A program made the translations under genes and the position numbers. Below the pieces are notes generated by a model. That model had not been told where the DNA came from. It was given only the letters and a program-made list of their open reading frames with translations, and searched no databases. This document shows, piece by piece, positions 1 through 7,657 of a DNA stretch of 64,000 nt. The stretch's first letter is position 1. Each line of letters opens with the position of its first letter. The stretch is from DATAGF01 sp963835685 (GTDB taxonomy: Bacteria > Actinomycetota > Thermoleophilia > Miltoncostaeales > Miltoncostaeaceae): assembly GCA_963835685.1 (NCBI GenBank), contig CAWIGI010000004.1, forward strand, positions 62,001 to 126,000, written 5' to 3'.

Positions 1-390
1 GAGGGCCTCGGCGAAGCGGTGGCGCGTCAGGGCCAGGGTGCCGAGCGCGTCCATCGCCGTGAAGCGGCGCGGGTCGGCGGCGAGCGCCATGCGCGCGGCC
101 TGCTCGGCGCGCGTGTGCCAGCTCGGGTCGCCGGTCTCGCGCGCGCGGACGAGCGAGGCCTCGGCCAGCGCCGAGAGCGCCGCCGGATCGCCGGGGTCCT
201 CGGCGAGCGCGGCCTGGGCCCGGGAGATCGTGCCCTCGGCGCCGCGGGCAGTACCGAGGGCGGCCGGGTCGGAGACCGTGGCCGGCGCCTCGCCACGGGT
301 CTGCGTCAGCACGATCGTGGTGACCGCGAAGACGGCGACGGCGACCAGGAGGGCGAAGAGGAAGGTGGGTGTCTTCTTGATGAGGGTCAC
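1..390 (-). CDS. TPR-repeat membrane-anchored protein (partial, 3' end off window)
   Basis: The minus-strand frame is open from a GTG at 390 to the window edge (130 codons seen). It is not closed inside the window. After a short basic start (VTLIKKTP) there is one hydrophobic segment at about residues 8-27, which would be a signal anchor. A helical Ala/Leu-rich stretch follows whose spacing (EDPGDPAALSALAEASL, ADPRRFTAMDALGTLAL) is that of tetratricopeptide repeats, so this is probably a membrane-tethered TPR scaffold. It lies 58 nt downstream of the DUF4331 gene on the same strand, with a GC-rich hairpin between them, so co-transcription is possible but may be attenuated. No clear ribosome binding site precedes the GTG. 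The partner and process are unknown. Confidence 0.6.
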   Translation of the reverse strand, partial: MTLIKKTPTFLFALLVAVAVFAVTTIVLTQTRGEAPATVSDPAALGTARGAEGTISRAQAALAEDPGDPAALSALAEASLVRARETGDPSWHTRAEQAARMALAADPRRFTAMDALGTLALTRHRFAEAL

Positions 391-409
391 GAGAGAGGAG
401 AAGGTGCGT

Positions 410-434
410 GCCGGGGGGCGCGTGGCCCCCCGGC
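410..434. terminator. GC-rich intergenic hairpin
   Basis: A perfect 9-bp inverted repeat (GCCGGGGGG / CCCCCCGGC, 7-nt loop) lies in the 58-nt gap between the DUF4331 gene and the TPR gene, both on the minus strand. Read on that strand it is followed by a pyrimidine-rich stretch but not by a true U-run. It is at best an imperfect intrinsic terminator or attenuator. Confidence 0.4.
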
Positions 435-448
435 GCGCGTGCCTCACG

Positions 449-1912
449 TCAGTTGGCGTGGGGCATCGAGTCGAAGCCCGAGCCGGGCGTCGCCACGTAG
501 GGGAAGGACGACAGGAACGGACGGTCGTTCACGTTCACGCCGTCTCCGAGCAGCGGCACCAAGGAGGCGTTTCCGCCGTTGGGCGCCGGCAGGCCGAACG
601 CGGCGGCGAGGACGCCACCCACCGCGCGCTCCTCGATGTCGACGATGTCGTCGACGAGGCGGCGGCCGTTCGGGAAGCCGTCCGCGTCACCGGCGAGGAG
701 CCCGATGCGGTTCTGGGTCCCGGTCGTCGGCGGCACGGCGAGGTTCACCCGCAGGAGGTCGGCCTTGGCAGGCTTCTTGCTGATCTGGGTCGTGGGAAGC
801 CCGAGGCCGTTGTTCGGCGGGATGCCCGTCAGGAGAACCGTCGTCAGGTCGATGCGGTTCTGCGTGGGCGAGCCGAGGTCGTACAGCGCGTTGAGGATGC
901 CGGCGAGCTCGGGCTTCAGGTAGAAGCGCTCGAACTGCTTGTCATCCGACGGATCGCTGCGGTTCCAGAAGTCCTTCTTCCCGAGCGGGATGACGACTTC
1001 GTTGATGAGCGGCTCGGCGAGGCGCGAGACCTGCTGCCACCGCGTCTTGCCGCTCTTCGTGATGACCGGGCGCGACGCGGTCGCGTACACGCCGACCACC
1101 GAGTTGGTGTCGTTGACGTCGGTCGGGACGTTCTTGGTCCCGGTCAGGTGCGTGATCGGCACCTGGATGGCGATCGTGTTGACGCTGTAGCCCTTCAGGC
1201 CATCGACGCCGCCCATGCTGAAGGCGCCGGGAGGCGCGCTCCGGAAGCCGAGCAGGTCGAAGGTCCCGCCGAGGTCAACGTAGAACGGGTCGTCGCGCTG
1301 GCCGGCGAACACCTTGCCCCGCTTGGCGACGCTGTAGATGGCCGGGGCCACCAGCGACTCGTAGTTGGGCGTCAACCGCGGGCCGACGTTGTTCGGCGGG
1401 GTCAGGAGATCCCGGCCGAGCGTCTTGACGTGGGTCCGGCCCTTCGCGTCCACGGTGATCTTGCGGACGGTGTAGGTCTGGACCAGGTTGAGGTTGGTGT
1501 ACTCGCCCCTCTTGGCGTCGAACGTGATCGTGTTCGTGTTGTAGAGGAACGAGTTCGGGTTCTTGATCTTGGTCTTGAACTTGAACTCGTAGGTGACGTC
1601 TTCCTTCCCGTCACCGCTGTTGTCCACCTTGATCTCGTACTTCACGTCGTCCGAGAACCGGTAGAAGTTGGGACCGCCCGCCGGCTCCTCGAACGGCACG
1701 AAGTTCGCGACCAGCGTCGCGGTGTCCGGCGCGTCCGGCGAGCGGAAGGCGTAGACGTCCGTGTTGTCGGCCGTCGGATCCTCAGTGATCGACGGCGCTT
1801 CACGGTGGGAGGAGGCCCCGCCGAACGGCGGCGCCATGGCGACAGCGACGGCCGCGGCGGTCGCCGCAAGGGGCACCGCGACAAGCCAACGCTGTCGTGC
1901 TCGTGATGGCAC
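449..1912 (-). CDS. DUF4331 family secreted protein
   Basis: This 487-residue protein has an N-terminal Ala-rich signal peptide (about residues 1-30). Directly after it comes the DUF4331 hallmark SSHREAPSITEDPTADNTDV, followed by VYAFRSPD. The remainder is the long beta-rich DUF4331 body, and the length is typical of the family. DUF4331 proteins are exported and of unknown function. In several genomes they sit next to TPR genes, as here. The start is a GTG at 1912, supported by AAAGGA about 9 nt upstream. The next downstream gene is the TPR protein. Family assignment is strong; the biochemical role is unknown. Confidence 0.88.
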   Translation of the reverse strand: MPSRARQRWLVAVPLAATAAAVAVAMAPPFGGASSHREAPSITEDPTADNTDVYAFRSPDAPDTATLVANFVPFEEPAGGPNFYRFSDDVKYEIKVDNSGDGKEDVTYEFKFKTKIKNPNSFLYNTNTITFDAKRGEYTNLNLVQTYTVRKITVDAKGRTHVKTLGRDLLTPPNNVGPRLTPNYESLVAPAIYSVAKRGKVFAGQRDDPFYVDLGGTFDLLGFRSAPPGAFSMGGVDGLKGYSVNTIAIQVPITHLTGTKNVPTDVNDTNSVVGVYATASRPVITKSGKTRWQQVSRLAEPLINEVVIPLGKKDFWNRSDPSDDKQFERFYLKPELAGILNALYDLGSPTQNRIDLTTVLLTGIPPNNGLGLPTTQISKKPAKADLLRVNLAVPPTTGTQNRIGLLAGDADGFPNGRRLVDDIVDIEERAVGGVLAAAFGLPAPNGGNASLVPLLGDGVNVNDRPFLSSFPYVATPGSGFDSMPHAN

Positions 1913-1945
1913 GGGGAGTGGTCCTTTCCGTCGTTGGTGTGGAGC

Positions 1946-1977
1946 GGTCCGGCGCCGGATGCCGCCGGGGCCGGACC
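1946..1977. terminator. Inverted repeat upstream of the DUF4331 gene
   Basis: GGTCCGGC at 1946-1953 pairs perfectly with GCCGGACC at 1970-1977, with additional GC pairing possible inside the loop. It lies between the stop of the Ig-like gene (2053) and the start of the DUF4331 gene (1912), both on the minus strand. It could terminate the former or regulate the latter. No U-tract follows. Confidence 0.3.
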
Positions 1978-2052
1978 GGTGTTCACGCCCCTCGGACGGC
2001 GCGTCCCGCCGTCAGGCGGAGCCGGGAGAGGGGCGCATGTGCTCCGAGCCGC

Positions 2053-3042
2053 TCAGCGGCGACCCGGCCCGCGCAGGCCCACGGGCGGCTCGGGGCCGCG
2101 GTCCGCGAGGACCGCCCCGATTCGCTCCGCGGCCCGCTTCGAGATCGGAAGGTCGAAGCGGCCGCGACGGTTGATCGTCACGACCGAGGGCACGCGGCCG
2201 CGCAGCGCGTCTGGGCGCCGCAGCCGGAGGGTGCCGAAGGGGATGTGGGGCCGCACCTCCGCGCTCACGGCGCGGCGGCCCATCGTGCGGAAGACGATCC
2301 GCGGGCGCAGCGTGACGGCGAAGGTCGAGCGGCCGACGGGCAGCGCGAAGCGCGCCGCGCGGCGCGGGCCGTTGGCCGGCCAGACCACCCAGACGTAGGT
2401 GCGCCCCTGCTTGAGGACGCCGAGCGGAACGCGCAGGCGCGTGTCCTTCGACCAGGCGTTGAGGACGCGCCGCTGCCCGCGGAAGATCTGCACGTTGTAG
2501 TCGGTGGCGCGCGGGAAGGCCTTCCAGCGCAGCGTGGTGCGCTGCCAGGCGAGCCAGTCGGAGGCCCTGGGGCTCACCAGCCCGCCGAAGGCCTGCTTGA
2601 GCTCGGCCGGCACGGGCGCGATCGCGGGGATGGCCTTCGGGCGAACGGCGTTCTCGACGGCGCCGTCGTCGGGAGCCTCGGGATCCTCGGGGGTGTCCTG
2701 GTCCGGGGGCGGGTCGCCCTCGACGCCGACGCCGTCGTCGGGCGCGATGCCCAGGCCGCCCGGGCCGGGCAGCGGCAGCGGCGCGGGCTCGACGTCGGCG
2801 AGCGGGCCCCAGACCAGGCAGTCGCCGCCGGTTCCGCCCATGCAGGGGACGGCGCCCCCCGCCGCGCGCGACGGGCGACCCGGGCCGGCCTCGACGCCGT
2901 CGGGCGTGAGGGCGGGCAGCGGGTTGCCGATCGGCCCGCCCAGGAAGGTCACGGGCACGCTGATGTCGACGTCCGCGGCGGCGGCGGCGGGGAGCGCGAG
3001 CCCTGCGGCGGTGACGGCGAGAAGAACGGCGGGACGGCGCAA
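2053..3042 (-). CDS. Secreted Ig/fibronectin-III-like protein
   Basis: I start this at the TTG at 3042 because GGAGC sits 7 nt upstream and the reading then opens directly with a signal peptide (LRRPAVLLAVTAAGLALPAA, cleavage near AAAADV). Longer GTG or ATG starts would add about 27 unlike residues. The product is about 329 residues. There is an acidic, Pro/Gly-rich low-complexity linker (residues ~95-150), then a beta-sandwich-like region containing LRWKAFPRATDYNVQIFR and GRTYVWVVWP. Those two motifs recur in the C-terminal module of three larger proteins at 26-31.5 kb, so this is a distant member of the same secreted family. It lacks their paired cysteines. Function is unknown; an extracellular binding or structural role is inferred. 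Confidence 0.6.
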   Translation of the reverse strand: MRRPAVLLAVTAAGLALPAAAAADVDISVPVTFLGGPIGNPLPALTPDGVEAGPGRPSRAAGGAVPCMGGTGGDCLVWGPLADVEPAPLPLPGPGGLGIAPDDGVGVEGDPPPDQDTPEDPEAPDDGAVENAVRPKAIPAIAPVPAELKQAFGGLVSPRASDWLAWQRTTLRWKAFPRATDYNVQIFRGQRRVLNAWSKDTRLRVPLGVLKQGRTYVWVVWPANGPRRAARFALPVGRSTFAVTLRPRIVFRTMGRRAVSAEVRPHIPFGTLRLRRPDALRGRVPSVVTINRRGRFDLPISKRAAERIGAVLADRGPEPPVGLRGPGRR

Positions 3043-3145
3043 TTCGTTCGCTCCGGGTGCTCGGTCGCCACCTTGTCGGCGACTCACACCCTGGGCTACG
3101 CGCCGGAACGAGGCCCGGATCACAGCTCAGGTCCGGGCGCTCCAT

Positions 3146-3151
3146 TAGACT
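3146..3151 (+). promoter_or_regulatory. -10 element for leaderless small membrane gene
   Basis: TAGACT is followed by 6 nt and then the GTG at 3158. No Shine-Dalgarno sequence is present. The spacing puts the expected transcription start on the start codon itself, the pattern of leaderless genes in Actinobacteria. No convincing -35 box is seen. Confidence 0.5.
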
Positions 3152-3157
3152 CCTGGC

Positions 3158-3451
3158 GTGGCGAAGCGGTCGGACGAGAGCACGGACACGGCCGAGGGCC
3201 GGGTCCCCTCGCGGCTGCTCGTGGTCGCGACCGGGGTCGTGCTGGGCGCGGCCTGGGGCTCGGTGATGTGGCTCATCTTCGAGGCCGCCGGCCGCGAGAG
3301 CGGCGTGCGCGGATGGGCCTACCTGGCCATCACCGTGGCCATGATCGGCGGCGGCGTGGCGGCGCTCTTCGGGGCCAACGCGGTGCGCAAGCGCGGCGAG
3401 CGGGTGACCCCGAAGCTGCCCTACCGGCGGCGCGGGGACGACAAGCCGTAG
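3158..3451 (+). CDS. Small two-helix membrane protein
   Basis: This 97-residue protein has a hydrophilic N-terminus of about 18 residues, two transmembrane segments (about 19-43, LLVVATGVVLGAAWGSVMWL, and about 53-73, YLAITVAMIGGGVAALFGA) and a short basic cytoplasmic tail. I recognise no family. The GTG start is fixed by the closely upstream -10 hexamer and the lack of any ribosome binding site, which suggests a leaderless transcript. It lies just upstream of the SRP RNA gene in the same orientation, separated by a hairpin. The membrane location suits a neighbour of the protein-targeting RNA but proves nothing about function. Confidence 0.65.
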   Translation: MAKRSDESTDTAEGRVPSRLLVVATGVVLGAAWGSVMWLIFEAAGRESGVRGWAYLAITVAMIGGGVAALFGANAVRKRGERVTPKLPYRRRGDDKP

Positions 3452-3468
3452 CCCGCTCGCGCGGGCTC
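3451..3468 (+). terminator. Hairpin between membrane gene and SRP RNA
   Basis: AGCCCGC (3451-3457) pairs with GCGGGCT (3462-3468) around a 4-nt loop, starting in the stop codon of the small membrane gene. TCCT follows rather than a U-run. It plausibly separates that gene from the ffs promoter. Confidence 0.35.
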
Positions 3469-3479
3469 CTGGGGTGGAC

Positions 3480-3485
3480 TATCCT
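3480..3485 (+). promoter_or_regulatory. -10 element of the SRP RNA gene
   Basis: TATCCT lies 8 nt before the G at 3494, where the closing helix of the SRP RNA begins. The spacing fits a transcription start at or near 3494. A matching -35 box is not obvious. Confidence 0.45.
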
Positions 3486-3493
3486 CGTCGTGT

Positions 3494-3764
3494 GACCGTG
3501 CTAGGCGGGGAGCTAGCGGTGCCCTGTACCCGCAATCCGCTACAGCGGGGCTCAATCCCCGTCCGAGGGGCCGGTGCGAGAAGCACGGCGTCGGGCAGAG
3601 CGGCAACGATGGCGAGGTCCCATTCGGTGTGCGACCGCGAACCAGGTCAGGTCCGGAAGGAAGCAGCCTTAAGCGGACCCGCGCACGCGCAGTGGGGCAA
3701 CCTCGCCGGAGCAAGCGGCCCGGGGCCAGCCCTCACATCGCGTCTCGACGACGGGTGCACGGTC
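3494..3764 (+). ncRNA. ffs: Signal recognition particle RNA, large bacterial type
   Basis: The universally conserved SRP domain IV loop is present as GGTCAGGTCCGGAAGGAAGC, starting at about 3645, followed by AGCCTTA. The terminal helix closes perfectly: GACCGTGC at 3494-3501 pairs with GCACGGTC at 3757-3764. The roughly 271-nt length and 5' Alu-like region indicate the large (6S-type) SRP RNA of Gram-positive bacteria, not the 4.5S form. It binds Ffh and targets membrane proteins co-translationally. It is immediately followed by dnaX, a common arrangement in Actinobacteria. Open reading frames drawn across it are spurious. Confidence 0.95.
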
Positions 3765-3772
3765 ACGTCTCC

Positions 3773-5407
3773 TTGACGGGCGCGTCCAGCCTCTACAACC
3801 GCCACCGACCCGCGACGTTCGCCGACATGGTCGGCCAGGACCACGTGGCGCGGGCGCTCGGCAACGCGCTGCGATCGGGGCGGCCCGCCCAGGGCTACCT
3901 CTTCTCCGGGCCGCGCGGCACCGGCAAGACGACCACGGCGCGCATCCTCGCGCGCTGCCTGAACTGCCAGTCGAGCCCGGGGCCGACGGCGGAGCCCTGC
4001 GGCCGCTGCGACTCGTGCCGCCGGACCGGCCAGCCGGACTGGCTGGACGTCGTGGAGGTCAACGCCGCCTCCAGCGCGCGCCGCATCGACGAGATGCGCG
4101 AGTGGCTGGAGACCGTCCGCTACGCGCCGGTGGCGAGCCGCTACCGCATCACGATCATGGACGAGGCCCACCAGATCCAGGACCAGGCGGCGAGCGCCCT
4201 CCTGAAGACGCTCGAGGAGCCGCCGCCGCACCTCGTGGTGATCCTCTGCACGACCCAGCCCTGGGACATCCTCGGCACGATCCGCTCGCGCCTGCAGCAC
4301 TACGTCCTCCGCAAGCCGGGCATCCCGGGCCTTACCCGCGTGCTCGATCGGGTGGCGCACGCCGAGGGGATCGAGGCCGGCGAGCAGGCGCTCGACATCC
4401 TGGCCCGCGCGGCGGACGGCTCGTACCGCGACGCCCTGGGCCTGCTCGATCAGATCTCGACCTACGCCGGCGGGCGTGTGGAGGTGAGCGACGCCCTCGA
4501 GCTCATCGGCGCGGTGTCGCGCGAGTCGGTGTTCGAGCTCGTCGACCTCATGGCCGGCGGTGACGCGGCGGGCGCCTTCGAGCTGCTCCAGAGCACGCTC
4601 GACGGCCCGGTGGACCCGGAGCAGGCGATCCGCGGCCTCGTGGCCCACCTGCGGTACGTCTGCCTGCTGCAGCAGGGGGCGCGGCCGCGCGACGAGTGGG
4701 CGTTCTCGCCCGAGGAGGTCGCCCGCCTCCAGGCCCAGGCCAACCAGCTCCCCGCGTCCCAGGTCGTTCACGGGCTGGACCTGCTCGCCGACGCCCAGGT
4801 GCGCATCCGCCACGGCGGCGCCGACCCCCGGCTGCAGCTCGAGCTGGTGGCGGCGCGCCTCAGCCGGCCCGCCCTCGACGCCAGCGCCGCGGCGCTCGCG
4901 TCCCGCATCGAGGCGCTGGAGGCGGGCGGCCCCCGCGCCGCCGCGCCGCCCCCTCCGCCCGCCCCGGCCGTCCTGGCCGCCCCGGCTGCCCCGGCCGAGG
5001 CCCCGGCGCCGGAGCCGCCGGCCCACGAGCCGATGCCGGCCGACCTCGAGCACGCGCAGCGGGTGTGGTCACAGGTGCTGGACGCCCTCGAGCGAGACGC
5101 GCCCCCCACGCGCGGGCTCCTCGACGGCTCGCGGCCGGCCGAGATCGACGAGCGCCGGCTGGTCCTGGCGGTGACGAGCGCCCTGCGCGCCGACATGCTC
5201 GCGCGACCGGAACACCGCGAGCGGGTGCGGATCGCGGTGGAGTCCGTCGCCGGCCGCCCGCTGGCCGTGGAGTTCTCCGCCGAGGCGGCGCCCCCCTCGG
5301 AGCCCGACGAGGAGGGGGCCCCCCTCGACGACGACTCACTGCTCGCCGAGTTCAAGTCCATGTTCAGCGCCGTCGAGGAGGGCGAGCGCCCCGACCCAGG
5401 AGGATGA
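3773..5407 (+). CDS. dnaX: DNA polymerase III subunit gamma/tau
   Basis: This is the clamp-loader ATPase of the replicative polymerase. Counting from the TTG at 3773 (544 residues), the AAA+ module opens with SLYNRHRPATFADMVGQ. The Walker A motif GPRGTGKT is at about 46-53. A zinc-binding cysteine cluster (C65, C76, C79, C82) follows, then Walker B DEAH at 130-133 and the sensor 1 and arginine-finger region TIRSRLQHYVLRKP. A Pro/Ala-rich linker at about 390-430 leads to a short tau-like C-terminal domain. The start is inferred: the open frame extends upstream through the SRP RNA, so the first codon must lie near its 3' end. TTG 3773 is 9 nt after the RNA; a GTG at 3755 lies inside it. The gene is followed without a gap by ybaB. 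Confidence 0.93.
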   Translation: MTGASSLYNRHRPATFADMVGQDHVARALGNALRSGRPAQGYLFSGPRGTGKTTTARILARCLNCQSSPGPTAEPCGRCDSCRRTGQPDWLDVVEVNAASSARRIDEMREWLETVRYAPVASRYRITIMDEAHQIQDQAASALLKTLEEPPPHLVVILCTTQPWDILGTIRSRLQHYVLRKPGIPGLTRVLDRVAHAEGIEAGEQALDILARAADGSYRDALGLLDQISTYAGGRVEVSDALELIGAVSRESVFELVDLMAGGDAAGAFELLQSTLDGPVDPEQAIRGLVAHLRYVCLLQQGARPRDEWAFSPEEVARLQAQANQLPASQVVHGLDLLADAQVRIRHGGADPRLQLELVAARLSRPALDASAAALASRIEALEAGGPRAAAPPPPPAPAVLAAPAAPAEAPAPEPPAHEPMPADLEHAQRVWSQVLDALERDAPPTRGLLDGSRPAEIDERRLVLAVTSALRADMLARPEHRERVRIAVESVAGRPLAVEFSAEAAPPSEPDEEGAPLDDDSLLAEFKSMFSAVEEGERPDPGG

Positions 5408-5409
5408 CC

Positions 5410-5739
5410 GTGGCGCAGGGCGGGATGAACCCCCAGAAGATGCTCAAGCAGATGCAGAAGATGCAGGAGGATATGGCCCGCGTGCAGACCGAGCTGCAGC
5501 AGGAGTCGGTGACCGCGCAGGCGGGCGGCGGCGCGGTGACGGCGCGCGTCAGCGGGGGCCTCGAGCTGCTCGAGCTCACGATCGACCCGAAGGCCGTCGA
5601 TCCCGACGACCTCGAGCTGCTCCAGGACGTGATCGTGGCGGCCGTCAACGAGGCGATGCGCTCGGCCCAGCAGCTCGCCCAGGACCGGCTCGGCTCGGTC
5701 GCCGGGGGCCTGTCCGGGCTGGGCATCCCCGGCCTGTAG
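5410..5739 (+). CDS. ybaB: YbaB/EbfC nucleoid-associated protein
   Basis: This small DNA-binding protein (109 residues) has the YbaB/EbfC signature: a helical N-terminus NPQKMLKQMQKMQEDMARVQ, then a beta sheet with GGGAVTARVSGGLELLELTI, then DVIVAAVNEAM. It is expected to form dimers that coat nucleoid DNA. The start is decided by the ribosome binding site: AGGAGG at 5398-5403 is 6 nt before GTG 5410, while the ATG at 5404 directly abuts it and overlaps the dnaX stop. The dnaX-ybaB-recR order is one of the most conserved bacterial gene strings, and translational coupling with dnaX is likely. A further in-frame ATG lies at 5425. Confidence 0.93.
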   Translation: MAQGGMNPQKMLKQMQKMQEDMARVQTELQQESVTAQAGGGAVTARVSGGLELLELTIDPKAVDPDDLELLQDVIVAAVNEAMRSAQQLAQDRLGSVAGGLSGLGIPGL

Positions 5740-5746
5740 GGGCGCC

Positions 5747-6337
5747 CTGCTCACCCCCTCCATCGAGAAGCTCGTCGTGGAGCTGTCGCGGCTGCCGGGC
5801 ATCGGGCCGCGCAGCGCGCAGCGGCTCGCATTCCACCTGATGAAGGCCCCGCCCGAGCGGGCCCGCGCCCTGTCCGAGGCGATCGCCGAGATGAGCGAGC
5901 GCCTGCGCCCGTGCGCGGTCTGCTTCAGCTTCGCCGAGGCCGAGCTGTGCCCGATCTGCGCCGACCCGCGCCGCGACACGTCGCTGCTGTGCGCGGTCGA
6001 GGAGCCCTCGGCGATCCTCCCGATCGAGCGCACGCACGAGTACCGGGGCCGCTACCACGTGCTGGGCGGGGCGCTGTCGCCGATCGACGGCGTGGACCCC
6101 GAGGACCTGCGCATCGGCGAGCTCGTGGCGCGCATCGACGCCGACGGGGTGAGCGAGCTCGTCATCGCCACCAACCCGACCATGTCCGGCGAGGCGACCG
6201 CGCTCTACCTCGCCGACCTCGTGCGCGGGCGGGTCCGGGTGACGCGACTCGCCAGCGGGCTCCCGGTGGGCGCCGACCTGGAGCACGCCGACGAGCTGAC
6301 CCTCGGCCGGGCGCTCCTGGGCCGACGCGACCTCTGA
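5747..6337 (+). CDS. recR: Recombination protein RecR
   Basis: RecR acts with RecF/RecO to load RecA at gaps. The helix-hairpin-helix LPGIGPRSAQRLAFHLM is followed by the C4 zinc finger CAVC...CPIC and a Toprim domain (LLCAVEEPSAILPIERT, then YHVLGGALSPIDGV). The first ordinary start, GTG 5777, would remove the conserved helix before the hairpin and leave 186 residues. A CTG at 5747, preceded 4 nt upstream by AGGGG, restores TPSIEKLVVELSRLPGIG and a normal length of about 196. I therefore propose CTG, but the GTG cannot be excluded. It lies 7 nt after ybaB in the same operon. Confidence 0.92.
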   Translation: MLTPSIEKLVVELSRLPGIGPRSAQRLAFHLMKAPPERARALSEAIAEMSERLRPCAVCFSFAEAELCPICADPRRDTSLLCAVEEPSAILPIERTHEYRGRYHVLGGALSPIDGVDPEDLRIGELVARIDADGVSELVIATNPTMSGEATALYLADLVRGRVRVTRLASGLPVGADLEHADELTLGRALLGRRDL

Positions 6338-6397
6338 CCAGTTGAATCCCCGCGCAGGTCCAGCATCCTTGGGGGATCCGAGAGGGGGAGGACGGGC

Positions 6398-7657
6398 ATC
6401 GGCCTGCGGGTGATGAAGTTCGGCGGCAGCTCCGTCGCCGACGCGGACAAGATCAAGAACGTGGCGCGGCGCATCGCGGACGCCCGCGAGGAGGGCGACG
6501 ACGTCCTCGCGGTGGTGTCCGCGCGCGGCAAGACCACCGACGGCCTCGTCGCCCTGGCGCGGGAGATCTCGGACCGGCCCGACCCGCGCGAGATGGACAT
6601 GCTGCTCTCCACGGGAGAGCGGATCTCGTGCGCCCTCATGGCGATGGCCCTCCACGACCTCGGCCACGACGCACGCTCGTTCACCGGCTCGCAAGCGGGC
6701 ATCCTCACCGACGACTCGCACACGAAGGCCAGGATCCTGGAGATCCGGGCCGAGCGGCTGCGCGAGGCGCTGGAGGGGGGCCACATCGTCCTCGTGGCCG
6801 GCTTCCAGGGCGTCTCGAGCGACCGCAACGTCACCACCCTCGGGCGCGGCGGCTCGGACACGACGGCGGTCGCGCTCGGGGCCGCCCTCGATGCGGCGGT
6901 CTGCGAGATCTACACTGACGTGACGGGCGTGTTCACCGCCGACCCTCGCATCGAGCCGGGGGCCCGGAAGCTCTCCCTCGTCAGCCACGAGGAGATGCTC
7001 GAGATGGCCGCGACGGGCTCCAGGGTGCTCGCCCTGCGGTCGGTCGAGTTCGCCCGCCGCCACGACGTCCCGCTACACGTGCGCTCCTCCTTCCTGCCGG
7101 AGGAGGGCACCTGGATCACGAAGGAGACACCCGACATGGAGAAGGCGATCGTCTCGGGGATCTCCCACAAGAGCGACGAGGCCAAGGTCACCATCGCGGG
7201 CGTCGAGAACCGCCCCGGCGTTGCGGCCCAGATCTTCACCGCGCTCGCCGACCGCGACCTGAACGTGGACACGATCATCCAGAACGTCAGCGACGTGCGC
7301 GGTGCCGACGTGTCGTTCACCGTGCCCCTCGACGAGCTCGCCGCGGCACTGGACACGGTCGAGGGGCTGCGGGGCTCCCTGGGCTTCCGCGATCTGTCGA
7401 GCGACGACCAGATCGGCAAGGTGACGCTGGTCGGGGCGGGCATGAAGTCGGAGCCCGGCGTGGCGGCCAAGATGTTCCGGGTGCTCGCCGAGGAGGGCAT
7501 CAACCTCCAGATGATCGACACGAGCACGATCCGCATCACCGTGGTCATCGACCGCCGCGAGGTCGAGCGCGCGGTGCGGGCGCTGCACGACGCGTTCGAC
7601 CTGGCCAGCGAGGCCGCGCGGCGGGACGCGGCCGCCGTCTACCGCGCCGATGTTTAA
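6398..7657 (+). CDS. lysC: Aspartokinase
   Basis: This enzyme phosphorylates aspartate, the first step to lysine, threonine, methionine and diaminopimelate. Kinase motifs are MKFGGSSVADADKIK at the N-terminus and TLGRGGSDTTAVALGAALDA in the middle; the last ~160 residues form two ACT regulatory domains. Actinobacterial homologues begin M-G-L-V-V-Q-K-Y-G-G. Here the matching residues I-G-L-R-V-M-K-F-G-G begin at an ATC (6398) placed 6 nt after GGAGG (6387-6391). The nearest standard start, GTG 6410, is too far from that site. So either an ATC start or a G-to-C base error is likely. An internal start for a beta subunit is also visible. It overlaps asd by 8 nt. Confidence 0.93.
   Translation: MGLRVMKFGGSSVADADKIKNVARRIADAREEGDDVLAVVSARGKTTDGLVALAREISDRPDPREMDMLLSTGERISCALMAMALHDLGHDARSFTGSQAGILTDDSHTKARILEIRAERLREALEGGHIVLVAGFQGVSSDRNVTTLGRGGSDTTAVALGAALDAAVCEIYTDVTGVFTADPRIEPGARKLSLVSHEEMLEMAATGSRVLALRSVEFARRHDVPLHVRSSFLPEEGTWITKETPDMEKAIVSGISHKSDEAKVTIAGVENRPGVAAQIFTALADRDLNVDTIIQNVSDVRGADVSFTVPLDELAAALDTVEGLRGSLGFRDLSSDDQIGKVTLVGAGMKSEPGVAAKMFRVLAEEGINLQMIDTSTIRITVVIDRREVERAVRALHDAFDLASEAARRDAAAVYRADV
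7121..7138 (+). promoter_or_regulatory. Internal ribosome binding site and ATG for an aspartokinase beta subunit
   Basis: AAGGAG (7121-7126), then 9 nt, then an in-frame ATG (7136) opening MEKAIVSGISHKSDEAKVTI. In Corynebacterium and Bacillus the regulatory beta subunit of aspartokinase starts in frame at this same place (MEEAVLTGV... in Corynebacterium). Use of this site would give a separate ACT-domain polypeptide of about 173 residues and an alpha2-beta2 enzyme. The site is seen; its use is inferred. Confidence 0.6.

Noticed and set aside
3629..3772. A longer dnaX N-terminus through the SRP RNA
   Set aside because: The extra residues are encoded by conserved SRP RNA sequence and have no counterpart in DnaX; conserved homology begins at SLYNRHRP.
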